A DNA stretch of 64,000 nucleotides from Holothuria scabra (Eukaryota; Echinodermata; Holothuroidea; Aspidochirotida; Holothuriidae), in assembly GCA_037179385.1 (NCBI GenBank), contig CM074179.1, positions 33,939,905 through 34,003,904 on the forward strand, written 5' to 3'. Shown here in pieces: positions 11,201 through 18,920 of this stretch; within the stretch, counting starts at the first letter, position 1; every line of letters begins with the position of its first letter. Both the position numbers and the translations under genes were made by a program. The notes beneath the pieces are model-generated. The model worked only from the letters and a program-made list of their open reading frames with translations, did not search any database and was not told the DNA's origin.

Positions 11201-14200
11201 GTAATGTAATAAATTGACCGTCATGCAAATTTAGCTACAAAGTACACTGTTCAAGTTGTTGGCCGTGTCAGCTATTTATAAAGTTTCATCAAAGGTACTC
11301 GAGGAAAGCAATCTATGAAATGATATTTCTTTTTGTCTGCTAGTGCAACTAATCTGTTCCTATCCCAACGAGCAACAGTAAACGACGGTTCGTATAGTGA
11401 GTCGCCGTTGTCATGTAACGTGGAAGGTAACATTCTATTGTACTAGTTTGTTAGGATAGGCCTTCTTTAATTGGAAAACCCCGACCGCCTTCTTTATACC
11501 TGTCACATACTAAATTTGGTCATTTGAAACATGCTTTGCTAGATTTAAAATGGAATCCATCATACCAAATTTTCTCACCAGGAATTCGCAGCAAACATCA
11601 TCCAATGGGGTAAGCATTTAATGAAATTCATTTGTTGACAACTGTTAAATTAAAACTATTGTATACTCTTTAAAAGTTGGTTAAAAAAATTCACCAACAC
11701 TGGTCACGTATGTCAAATACCTGAAAGTGGTTAAGTTGTCCCCAATATTTGTTGTTTATTTGGTTACCACACAGGCTGGTTGCCCAATAAAGTGGTAAAA
11801 AACCTCTTGGATAACCCATTACTCAACAATTATTGGGTAAACTTTAACCAGTTTCAGGTATTTGACATACGTGACCAGTGTTGGTAAGTTTTTTAACCAA
11901 CTTTTTTTTAGAGTGTAACATTCGTTGCAATCGAACTGAATATTGTATTGCATTACATCAGATAGATTATTTAATCCATTCTTTGTTTCTTGCATACAGC
12001 GCAATGCTAGATGAATCTGTTCAAGATGGCGCAAACCAACTTTCGTTGGATGATGAAGGTAAGGTCAGAAACACAGTAAATGTAGGTAGCGTCAAACCCG
12101 TTTCCAGACAGGATTTTGGAGCAGCGGACAGTTTCTCAGAAGAGAAGAAAAAAGTTTACGGGGCCCATATCTGTGAAATTTGATAAAGTCAATAACAATC
12201 TTCAAACACCCTGGGGAACAATTATTTAGTCGTACCCCCCCCCTCCTTGGTCTGGGTGACATCTTCCAGAATTTGTCGGAACGGAAGCGCAGACAAATAG
12301 CCTGGCTCGCCAAAAACTTTACAAATTTGATGATTTTCGATTAGTGTTGAAAACAATCAAACAAATTTGTGGAGAAACTGTTCATTGCGTCGATATTATT
12401 CCCTGTGTGGGAGACATCCTTCGTAACAAAAATTTATAAAGCCATAGTAAAATTACATGAAGTTAGTGGTTACAGACGATTGTAATGATCCGAAGGGTGA
12501 GTGGTTAACGAGACTTAAAACTTTTCAAAAGCTCTGGAAGAAAATATAGTGATAGTACGCTTCACGGTATGAAGAAAAAGCCTATACCAGCCAGCTGCTA
12601 AGACTTGGCATCCAGATTTTTCCAACGTTAATCCATTCTTTGAAATGAAAAAATGGTTTTTCTACAGATTGTTACTCAATACTGGGAGACGAACAACAGG
12701 ACTGTAAGATGTTCCATTTGAAAGACATACGAATAATATTCAACATGAAAAAAAGCTCAGTATATAGCCGAAGAGTTGGAATGCTTAATGAAGGAAATGG
12801 TTCAGCACGATGTGTGGTACTATCAACAGTCAGTGGTATGTATGGTTACCCTCACTTATATGTAAACACTGAAATAAACTCATTTTTTCACTAAAACTAA
12901 AAAATATTAAATATTTAAATATTTAAAATTTATAAAATAATACCCCATCTGTTATCTTAAATTTAGATAAATTTAATTCAATCTCAACTCAGGAATATGA
13001 ATTGAAGATATCAATTTTACCGTTTGGAATTTTGTATGCGTCATTACCGAAAATCTTCTATTTTTTTTTTACCTTCGGTATACTTCATAGATGAATCGGT
13101 AACACTTGAAAAGCCAACCTGATAACCTTCTTCCTCCCATAACACATTTTAATGCGTAGGCAGATTATAATGTCCCAAAGCATAGACCTTCAATGGATCC
13201 CTAGGAAACTCACGCCATGACCATGCAGAGAAAGGTTTGTCTACAATCCAGCACAAATCACCGTGCTATTGCTTGAAATCTTCATCTAATAAAACCTTGA
13301 TGAGGTGATTTTCTGTCTAATCACCTACTCTACATTCCGGTGATGGAATTGGAAGTCTGATATACCTCTCTTTGACAGCAGGAGAGTCAGGTTTAGGGAT
13401 CATAATTTAAGAAAGATTCGATTCCGCTTGTGAACATAAGTTAAAGTAATAATGAAAGTTTTTGTTGCAATATTAATACCAGATGACAGACAAGACACAA
13501 TCGGCGTCAATTGGAGCTCCTACGTACAAAGACTGTTAGAACTGCCTGATACAGACAGCCTCGTGAAAACTGAAGGCATATGCATTGGCGACGGTATGTA
13601 TAGCCCGATTCTTTTGATTCAAGTTGAGGATTAATCTTAAAACGTAAAAACCTATAAGACAGAAGTTATTCCATACTTGTACTGCGTTCAATATACAAAT
13701 ATGCATGGCCTAAAGGTCTTCGCGGCAATTTGATATCATTTTCATATTTACCCGTGTAGACTGGGGGTTGTAGAACATGCCCACCGCTTTGCGTGAGGCG
13801 ACTAAAGGGAAACCAAACTTGAACTTTAACCTTACTTGAACATAAATTCAAACTTTGACCTTTTTATCGAGTGGACTGACACTACATTACACATCTAAGT
13901 GTGTGTCGTTAAATCTTATCTTATTTTGTACTTAGTTAACTATATTTGCATATTGGTTCAATACAGTAGAATATGTTGGCGTTCAGGGACATTATTTGCA
14001 TACAATCATGGTGGTGTTTCATATTTCTATGTGAAAAAAGATGTTTATTTCACAGTCACAATGTCTCATAATAAGCAGTTCCTTAACTAATTGCCTTTTT
14101 CCTTTTCATCTCAAAAGCAACCTTGTTCTTGATTACTGAGTATGTGGCATGTGGCACACTCGACCAATATATCACAAGCAAAGGACCAACAGATGATCTG

Positions 14201-17097
14201 GTACTTAAGAAAAGTAACCGCTTTACTAATGTTTTGGAAGTCTTATGCGGAATAGAGGTCATCCATTCTTACGGGGTGTGTAATATTACGCAATCCTCTT
14301 TTTAAGTCATCCCATTTAAAATTTGTTAAAATGTAAGTGTAATTTTTGGCACTTCAATTGTTTTTAAAACAATTGTTCTCGGTTCTAACTACTTAAATGC
14401 TATTTTACGGTTTGATTTACTCAGACAATTAGAGAAAATTTTATTTTCTTTAACTAAAATACGAAATCAATGTCATTCAGGTGGCTAAAATATTATGGAT
14501 GAAAGTATGCAATTTCATCTGTCATATTGATACACCACGCTAGTTGTTCATTCTCCATTTTGTCTTAATTCAGTTTCTTCATCCAGGTTTATCCATGGAC
14601 AGAATTCTTGTTTCAGACAGTGGCAAAATGAAGCTATATGACTTCTGTCTAACCGAAGACGCCCCAGGAATACTCTTAATCAAGAAAGAGAAGGTTCAAA
14701 AATTTACCATATTTTGAGTTTTGTCGTTAACAACGAATCGTAAAACAATTTTGGAACGATTCAGTCCCACACAATGTTTTGGTACAGATTCTAAGCCTTT
14801 TTCATCCCTTAGAAAAATGTCTAACCCCCGGTGTACAAAATAACCTTCAGAAAATTTGTTCAAAAAGTCCAAAAAGACTCCAGAGTTAAAGCAAAATCTA
14901 CGTAATGATGACTCTTTTCCCCAAGCACTTGTGAACCGCTGAACTGAATTGCAACCGTCTTCTTATTTGGACAACAGTTTTCAAAAAAGGTTCAATTTAT
15001 TTTTCCTGTTAGAATTGTTGGATATGAACAACGACGGCGCCACAATATCTCAACTGGGCGGGGGGGGGGGGTATAAACTAGGGTCAGAGTATAAAGCCGA
15101 GCTCAAGTCGCCAGTTCCCGGAAGTTCCGGAAGCTCTGGGGCTTCAGCGAACCCCTGGATAGGTAACTCAGTCTCTGGAGATGTATACTATTTATTAACT
15201 TCTGCGGCTAATTCAACTAACTGACCTACCTGGGTGACGACGGTAAGTAGGGGGAAAGGAAAAAAATTGTTTGGAAGTGCCCCTTTTGTCCCCCTGTAGC
15301 GAAAAACAGGATATGAATAAGGTAAAAGTATATCTAACAGTTCAGTAAAAGTCAATGTCGGAGGGCTGTGCCCGTTGCTGATTGACTGCATTGGTCGGTG
15401 GGCAGTTGTATGTTCGATCTGTAGATCTGTAACAATATCTTATAACGTTTTGATGTTGAGTTAATTTATAAATAATTTATTGGGAATTAAGCTTATGAGA
15501 TAGGTTTCCTTTTTATTGTAGCACATGAGCAAGGACAAGATCTTATTACCACCAGAAGCTTTGTCAAGGAACGAATACTCTACAGCTAGTGACGTGTGGT
15601 CAATCGCCACGATCATAGCAGATATGATTGCAAAAGGTTGTATGAAGCTATTTCCATAGATTAAGTACGAATATATAAAAAACCAAACACCTTTTCTACG
15701 TGAAACAACAACAATTTGATGTTACTTTGTACAAAGGTAACGAACAACTTATACAGTTTCAGTTTATAAAATGTAATTTACACTTCTTACTGATTTTTCA
15801 GGTTTTCTGCCTTGTTCACGTTCGAGAGATCCTTCTTTTACTCCAAAAGATGAGTTATACGAAGGCTGGTATCTGAATTCCGAAACATTTAACGAAAAGT
15901 GAGTACTATACTAGATATCTTCTATCAGAAGGAGTAATCGTTTTCATCATATTTGATAACCGAGCATTGGAATAAAGTATTGCAGGATTAAAAACCATGG
16001 AAGACCGAAACATTGAAAGGGCACAACAATATAACAAATAGCACTACTGCGCCCACGGGTAATTTACCGAAAAAAAAACCAAAAAAAAAAAAAAAACAAA
16101 CAAACAAACAAAAACCACACTTACAAATGGCTATAAGAAGTAACAAAAATACTGAAGCGCACTAACTTTTTACTTGTTCACAAGAAAATTCATAGAATGA
16201 AAATGAAAGTGCTTTTATCAAATAGGCCTAACCAATGGTTTTGTATTTATTCTTGGTGTAATGTTTAGCTCCTAAAAGACTCTGGAAATTTCATGGTTAC
16301 AATTTTACATGAAATCGTTCTCCTTTTTAAAACCATATGGAATAACTAAACGACTATATCTGTAACATAATAAGGCTATGTAAGTTATTCCAGCAGCCAA
16401 AAATAGGGTGCATTAAGTACAAACTTAAACGAAACGACTGAGGCAAAGGGAGACGGATAGACTATTTTAAGACTATCTACGTCCATTTTTAAGTCCAAAA
16501 ATTAAAATGGCACTGCCTGCGAATTTCATACAATCTTCATACTATCTTTTCTAGAATTCTTTTTAGGGACTCGGTCCTATCCAAATGTTGGAGTAACGAT
16601 TGTTCAGAACGTCCTAAAATCAGAGAACTACGCTTAGAGTTGGAAAAGGTAATGTAAAAAACAAATGCGTTATTGTTTGTAATATAAACAAGGTGCAACT
16701 TTAGTTTCACGTTTGTATAGGGGCCCAAAGGAGGAGTTCCAAATCCAAACCCCCTTTCGACATATCGAAAGCCTGACATATTGGGATATTACAAAAGCAG
16801 TAACTTTAATGTGTCCACAATTTGAAATTTTCCTGAGATTTCCAATGTCTATATCTCTACAGCAAAGCCTCGCACATGTAATGTTCATAGGTGTAGGTTG
16901 AGAAAATTCTGGCTCCGCCCGTCTAAATGCAATAAAACAAAGTAATGAAGTTGAACTCCTCTACAACTTTATTTTAACACTTACTCTTTATCTCTTTTAC
17001 CTTAATACAGATGTCAAAGTTTCTTGGTGACCAAGAGGCAATCCCAAATAGCACCTCGACTGACTTGTACACCCCAATGAAAAGTTGCGATGCCTAA
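1936..17097 (+). CDS. Ig-domain receptor tyrosine pseudokinase (16-exon model, 761 aa)
   Basis: Joined exons: 1936-2290, 8690-9019, 9673-9993, 10430-10540, 11143-11167, 11344-11426, 11582-11609, 12000-12058, 12668-12835, 13459-13593, 14118-14275, 14574-14693, 15522-15636, 15802-15898, 16555-16648, 17011-17097. Phases agree at every junction and the total is divisible by three. Layout: signal peptide (about 1-28), Ig1 (30-118), Ig2 (119-228), Ig3 (229-335), membrane helix (343-364), juxtamembrane (373-437), kinase-like domain (about 460-733), short tail with YTPM (753-756). It should be a type I plasma-membrane receptor. Family anchors remain: hinge ITEYV, PPE in place of APE, SDVWS, and CW...ERP. 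Catalytic residues do not: HRD is HPG, the loop Asn is Arg, DFG is DFC, and no Tyr is seen in the activation segment. The ligand is unknown. Three Ig domains recall FGFR-like receptors, but I cannot assign a subfamily. The weakest junctions are the exon 10 acceptor and exon 12 donor. Confidence 0.85.
3640..4915. mobile_element. Non-autonomous TIR element with TCTATAGAA subterminal repeats
   Basis: The left end reads CCATACAAAAGTTTTCTATAG and the right end is its near reverse complement (TTGTATGG at 4908-4915). The inverted ends are roughly 30 bp with mismatches. Dense copies of the palindromic words TCTATAGAA and TTCTGTAGAA fill the first 240 bp and last 370 bp, leaving a central unique stretch. 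A 78-codon open frame in the middle (4253-4489) resembles no known transposase. A DNA transposon derivative is the best explanation; the target duplication is not clear. Confidence 0.6.
5820..6435 (-). pseudogene. LINE reverse-transcriptase C-terminal fragment
   Basis: The minus-strand frame 6435-6073 reads as the thumb and C-terminal end of a CR1/Jockey-type LINE polymerase. It contains FSVWDPYT, INKIEQVQLRDARFV, MLKDLGWDNL and YKYSFFPHTVRD. At the next codon a stop replaces the Trp usually found in this W-N-x-LP block. The frame carries on recognisably but with more damage to about 5820. It is a dead copy inside intron 1 of the receptor gene, in the opposite orientation. Clade assignment is from memory of the motif pattern and not certain. 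Confidence 0.7.
7043..7546 (-). pseudogene. LINE N-terminal PHD-like zinc-finger fragment
   Basis: The minus-strand frame contains HSNTGPSTSKFTCVLCCK, AICCDHCQSRYHV and WISCQCGIPNFS. This is the PHD-like finger that stands before the endonuclease in many metazoan CR1-type LINEs. One zinc ligand appears lost (Arg follows YHVN where Cys is usual), and the WxC spacing is altered. Only about 600 bp separate it from the polymerase tail at 6435, so the endonuclease and most of the polymerase are deleted. It is not a host PHD protein. Confidence 0.65.
8690..9019 (+). CDS. Exon 2: Ig-like domain 2
   Basis: The acceptor is TTTCCAAG|CT and the donor ATG|GTAAGA; the exon is symmetric (phase 1 in and out). 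Ig landmarks are VVFEC, the Trp in NLTWTF and the closing ENFTC. Sequons NLT, NFS, NQT and NFT suggest heavy N-glycosylation of an extracellular domain. Confidence 0.85.
9673..9993 (+). CDS. Exon 3: Ig-like domain 3
   Basis: The acceptor is GTCGTAG|CC and the donor CAACAG|GTACCT; phase 1 to phase 1. The domain begins PPVLQI, with Cys in LQLRCLANGS and the closing SITC. The core Trp of the Ig fold seems replaced (VNLQI), so the fold may be divergent. Sequons NGS and NTS are present. Confidence 0.82.
10430..10540 (+). CDS. Exon 4: transmembrane segment
   Basis: This 111-bp exon (phase 1-1) encodes a short stalk (ENKQVSK), a hydrophobic helix starting VILFFLLAFLVIVAN, and the basic stop-transfer RRFKK. 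The donor is AAAA|GTAAGT. The polarity puts the Ig domains outside and the kinase-like domain in the cytosol. Confidence 0.85.
10541..11142 (+). repeat. Intron 4 with degenerate ATGTATCTTTCAATAAATA-like repeats
   Basis: From about 10560 to 10930 the intron is made of loosely repeated words such as TGTATCTTTCAAT, AATAAATAATACATCT and CTATGTAT. The periodicity is irregular and the copies are diverged. No exon signal was found. Confidence 0.5.
11143..11167 (+). CDS. Exon 5: 25-nt juxtamembrane micro-exon
   Basis: TTTCTTTAACAG precedes the exon and GTAAGAC follows it. It adds the basic segment RSRKAL just inside the membrane and changes phase from 1 to 2. It is supported by strong splice sites and by restoring the frame into exon 6. 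Confidence 0.7.
11344..11426 (+). CDS. Exon 6: juxtamembrane
   Basis: The acceptor is TGTCTGCTAG and the donor GGAAG|GTAACA. The exon encodes a Ser/Asn-rich cytosolic stretch (NATNLFLSQRATVNDGSYSE) with one Tyr. Enters in phase 2, leaves in phase 1. No domain is recognised. Confidence 0.7.
11582..11609 (+). CDS. Exon 7: 28-nt juxtamembrane micro-exon
   Basis: It is flanked by TTTCTCACCAG and GTAAGC and encodes GIRSKHHPMG. Enters in phase 1, leaves in phase 2. Both splice sites are good and the frame stays open into exon 8. Confidence 0.65.
11663..11917. mobile_element. MITE with about 68-bp inverted arms in intron 7
   Basis: The left arm begins TACTCTTTAAAAGTTGG and the right arm ends AGAGTGTA. 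The arms share long near-identical blocks, for example GGTCACGTATGTCAAATACC on one strand and its complement on the other. The whole is 255 bp with no coding capacity. The TA next to the ends would fit a Tc/mariner-like target, which is inference. Confidence 0.75.
12000..12058 (+). CDS. Exon 8: juxtamembrane, acidic
   Basis: The acceptor is TTGCATACAG and the donor GAAG|GTAAGG. It encodes AMLDESVQDGANQLSLDDE. Enters in phase 2, leaves in phase 1. No domain is recognised; it links to the first kinase-like exon. Confidence 0.72.
12668..12835 (+). CDS. Exon 9: start of kinase-like N-lobe
   Basis: TTTTTCTACAG precedes the exon and the donor is CAGTG|GTATGT (phase 1-1). An internal GTAAGA at 12704 could act as an alternative donor, but read-through stays open and supplies N-lobe sequence. 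The glycine-rich loop is reduced to EGNGSARCVV, keeping two of the usual three Gly and lacking the aromatic residue. Confidence 0.72.
13459..13593 (+). CDS. Exon 10: beta3-alphaC region, catalytic Lys and Glu not seen
   Basis: The frame reads VFVAILIPDD, then YVQRLLEL and TEGICIGD, matching the beta3, alphaC and beta4 run of tyrosine kinases. The VAVK lysine position is hydrophobic, and no Glu stands at the expected alphaC site. The donor ACG|GTATGT is good. The acceptor GAAAG|TT is weak, with no pyrimidine tract; upstream in-frame stops at 13446 and 13449 leave no better choice in this phase. Confidence 0.65.
14118..14275 (+). CDS. Exon 11: hinge and alphaD-alphaE of the kinase-like domain
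   Basis: TTCATCTCAAAAG precedes it. The sequence TLFLITEYVACGTLDQYI is a clear receptor-kinase hinge, followed by a short linker and GIEVIHSYG (the alphaE end, before the catalytic loop). The donor GGG|GTGTGT at 14276 leaves phase 0; GTAATA at 14280 is a rival donor, joined to an acceptor at 14586. Confidence 0.82.
14574..14693 (+). CDS. Exon 12: catalytic loop HPG and DFC motif
   Basis: The acceptor TGTCTTAATTCAG is strong. The exon reads FLHPGLSMDRILVSDSGKMK then LYDFCL, aligning with the kinase stretch from HRD through DFG. The catalytic Asp is Gly, the loop Asn is Arg, and the DFG glycine is Cys; the metal-binding Asp survives. The donor AAG|GTTCAA is poor, so the exon end may be a few codons off. 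A downstream acceptor (14586) would remove HPG but still leave no HRD. Confidence 0.78.
15522..15636 (+). CDS. Exon 13: activation-segment end and alphaF
   Basis: TTTTTATTGTAG precedes it (phase 0). Motifs are LLPPEALSRNEYSTASDVWS, equivalent to the APE-to-alphaF block, including the structural Asp of SDVWS. The activation segment from DFC to PPE shows no Tyr. The donor AAAAG|GTTGTA leaves phase 1. Confidence 0.82.
15802..15898 (+). CDS. Exon 14: kinase-like C-lobe
   Basis: It lies between TGATTTTTCAG and GTGAGT. It encodes GFLPCSRSRDPSFTPKDELY and a segment ending SETFNE, the alphaG region. Enters in phase 1, leaves in phase 2. Confidence 0.75.
16555..16648 (+). CDS. Exon 15: end of kinase-like domain (CW...ERP)
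   Basis: The sequence VLSKCWSNDCSERPKIRELR is the conserved alphaH-alphaI block of tyrosine kinases, including the structural Arg. Two in-frame acceptors exist, at 16554 and 16566; the upstream one has the better pyrimidine tract. The donor AAAAG|GTAATG leaves phase 0. Confidence 0.78.
17011..17097 (+). CDS. Exon 16: C-terminal tail with YTPM and stop
   Basis: TTACCTTAATACAG precedes the exon. It encodes 28 residues, ending DLYTPMKSCDA and TAA at 17095-17097. YTPM fits the YxxM consensus bound by PI3-kinase p85 SH2 domains when phosphorylated. That role is inferred from the motif alone. Confidence 0.72.
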   Translation: MSKFLGDQEAIPNSTSTDLYTPMKSCDA

Positions 17098-17267
17098 CTC
17101 AACGTTGAATTGAATCAAATTAATACTCCAAATGCGCCGACTTAAAATAGCCAAATCTGAAGCTATCACAGAATCATATTACATAGATTATACATATATA
17201 GGCAAACAGGGCTACATGAAGACAGACGCCTCATTTTAAGAAGGAAAAAGGTTGATTGTACCAATGT

Positions 17268-17273
17268 ATTAAA
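17268..17273 (+). terminator. Possible poly(A) signal ATTAAA
   Basis: ATTAAA lies 171 bp after the stop codon of the receptor gene. It is the second commonest animal poly(A) signal, but AT-rich sequence yields many by chance. Confidence 0.25.
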
Positions 17274-18599
17274 AACGAAGAAGAGTCTCCAGGAATTTTT
17301 ATTGAAAAGTGCCTCATTTTAAACCAAACCTGCTTTTCCATGTGCCATTAGCCTTTAATATCGGTCATAGCGTTGTACCTTCCGGGGTGGGGCAGGGTAA
17401 GGACGCCAAGAGCGGTTTCACAAGGGTTATTGACAGGAAGTCATGAGATTCTGAATGCCACAGACCGTGTGTTACTTGTGCGATCAGAGAGCTTTTATTT
17501 GAATGGAGACAGAACGCTTTGAGATGAGGTTAACGCCGTCAAGGCCAATCAGAAATCTGTCTAAGTTGTATCGTTCTTGGCATTTCTATTTTGCTTGTAC
17601 GGGAAAAGTAAGAAAACATAAAACACATTTGTCGTTTGCTACGGTAAGAATAGGTCCGGCTTGTTTTTTGACTGCCACAGCATTGCCAGTCGTCAGGTAA
17701 ATGAAAGCAAAATTCGGTCTTTCGAAGTACGGAGACGCGTCTGAAAAAATATACTAACTATGACGGAATCTGAGCAAGAGTTTACATCTTGCAATATCTG
17801 GAACCGTGAGGAAACGTATGATCTTGTTGTAAAATCAGGCTTCTACCCCTACAGCTTATTTCAATGCCATGCCTTCCAGTGAATTTCGAAGGTGGGTGTG
17901 TGGGGGGAGGCACAACCTGTGATGCCCCGACCGGGACGAATTTTGGACACCTTAGTTTGCTTTTCTGGACTTCAGGTCTTTGGCGACCGACTCACGTCGG
18001 CATACCTGTGCTATCCAAATTTCAGAGGACTTTGTTTGGCTATGACAACAGTTTTACTGTTCCCACGGGGGCTTTTGTGTCATTAAGGTTTAAAGGTGTC
18101 TCTTAAACTTTTTGTCTTCCTCGAACCCGTAAATTTTCGGACTGGGTCATTCTCCCCAGACTGACTGACTTATGAAGTGGGGGTCGTGACCTGTATCCCC
18201 CCTCCTTTAAACACGCTACTGATGACTTCTCGGGGGGGGGGGGGCAGTTGAATTCATTTATTTCAGTTAAACAGTCGTTTCGAATTCAGTTGCATCTGCT
18301 CTAAAACAGTTATCGGTACTGACCTTCTCATCCAAACTATTGTACTGCATTAGTCACTTGTCTAAGGATTAAGTTGCCTTGAAGGAGATGGTGTTCCGGA
18401 AGTGATATTAAACTGAAGCGGTGCAGGGAATAAGGGAAGGAAATACCTTTGCGGCAATTATACATCTTTTCTTCTTTTCTTCTAATTAGGTCTTAAAGTA
18501 TTATCATAAATTAAAATTTCTGTTGCACCACCTTCCAAGAACAGCTCCCTGGTTGGATCATCACGCGTGAACACTTTGGGTAGTGGGACCAAAGGGTTA

Positions 18600-18920
18600 G
18601 GTTAGGTTAGATGGATTTTTTCAGCAAAGTTTCCAACCAATTAGTGGCTCAAGTCAAGTCGGCCGGATGTAGCCAAAGGAAAACATTGGCCCAGACAACA
18701 TCTGAGAAAATTCAGAACGAAAAGAAAGTAAAACGAATGGTAGAAGGGGGAGAAAATTCACAAATAAGGAGAACACATGAAAGGAATACGTTAGAAAAAT
18801 TTATCGAGATGAGTTTTTACGGTTGGCTTCTAACCAATTGGTTTACGTCAGGCAGATCACGGTATTTTGTCCATTTGTCACGGTGGCTCACTGGCTTGTT
18901 TTCCACACTCCCTTGCCTAT
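18600..18920 (+). repeat. Dispersed repeat shared with 63590-63730
   Basis: AAAGTTTCCAACCAATT occurs at 18627 and at 63625, with similar flanks before and after it (TTAGATG or GTAGATG, then a GTCAAGTCGGCCGG or GTCGAACCGGCC type block). A second block near 18815 repeats the motif (TCTAACCAATTGG). It starts with a short GGTTAGGTTAGGTTAG run. No coding capacity is evident; element class unknown. Confidence 0.5.

Noticed and set aside
12668..12703. Short form of exon 9 ending at the internal GTAAGA
   Set aside because: The longer exon stays open to a good donor and supplies the N-lobe start; the short form would remove the glycine-loop region.
14587..14693. Acceptor at 14586 as the start of exon 12
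   Set aside because: It joins in phase 1 with donor 14279 but shortens the catalytic loop. The acceptor at 14573 has a better pyrimidine tract and gives a full-length alignment (HPG at HRD), so it was preferred; the rival is kept as a finding.
18596..18612. Telomere-like TTAGG repeats
   Set aside because: Only three units are present, inside a dispersed repeat; too short to be an interstitial telomere.
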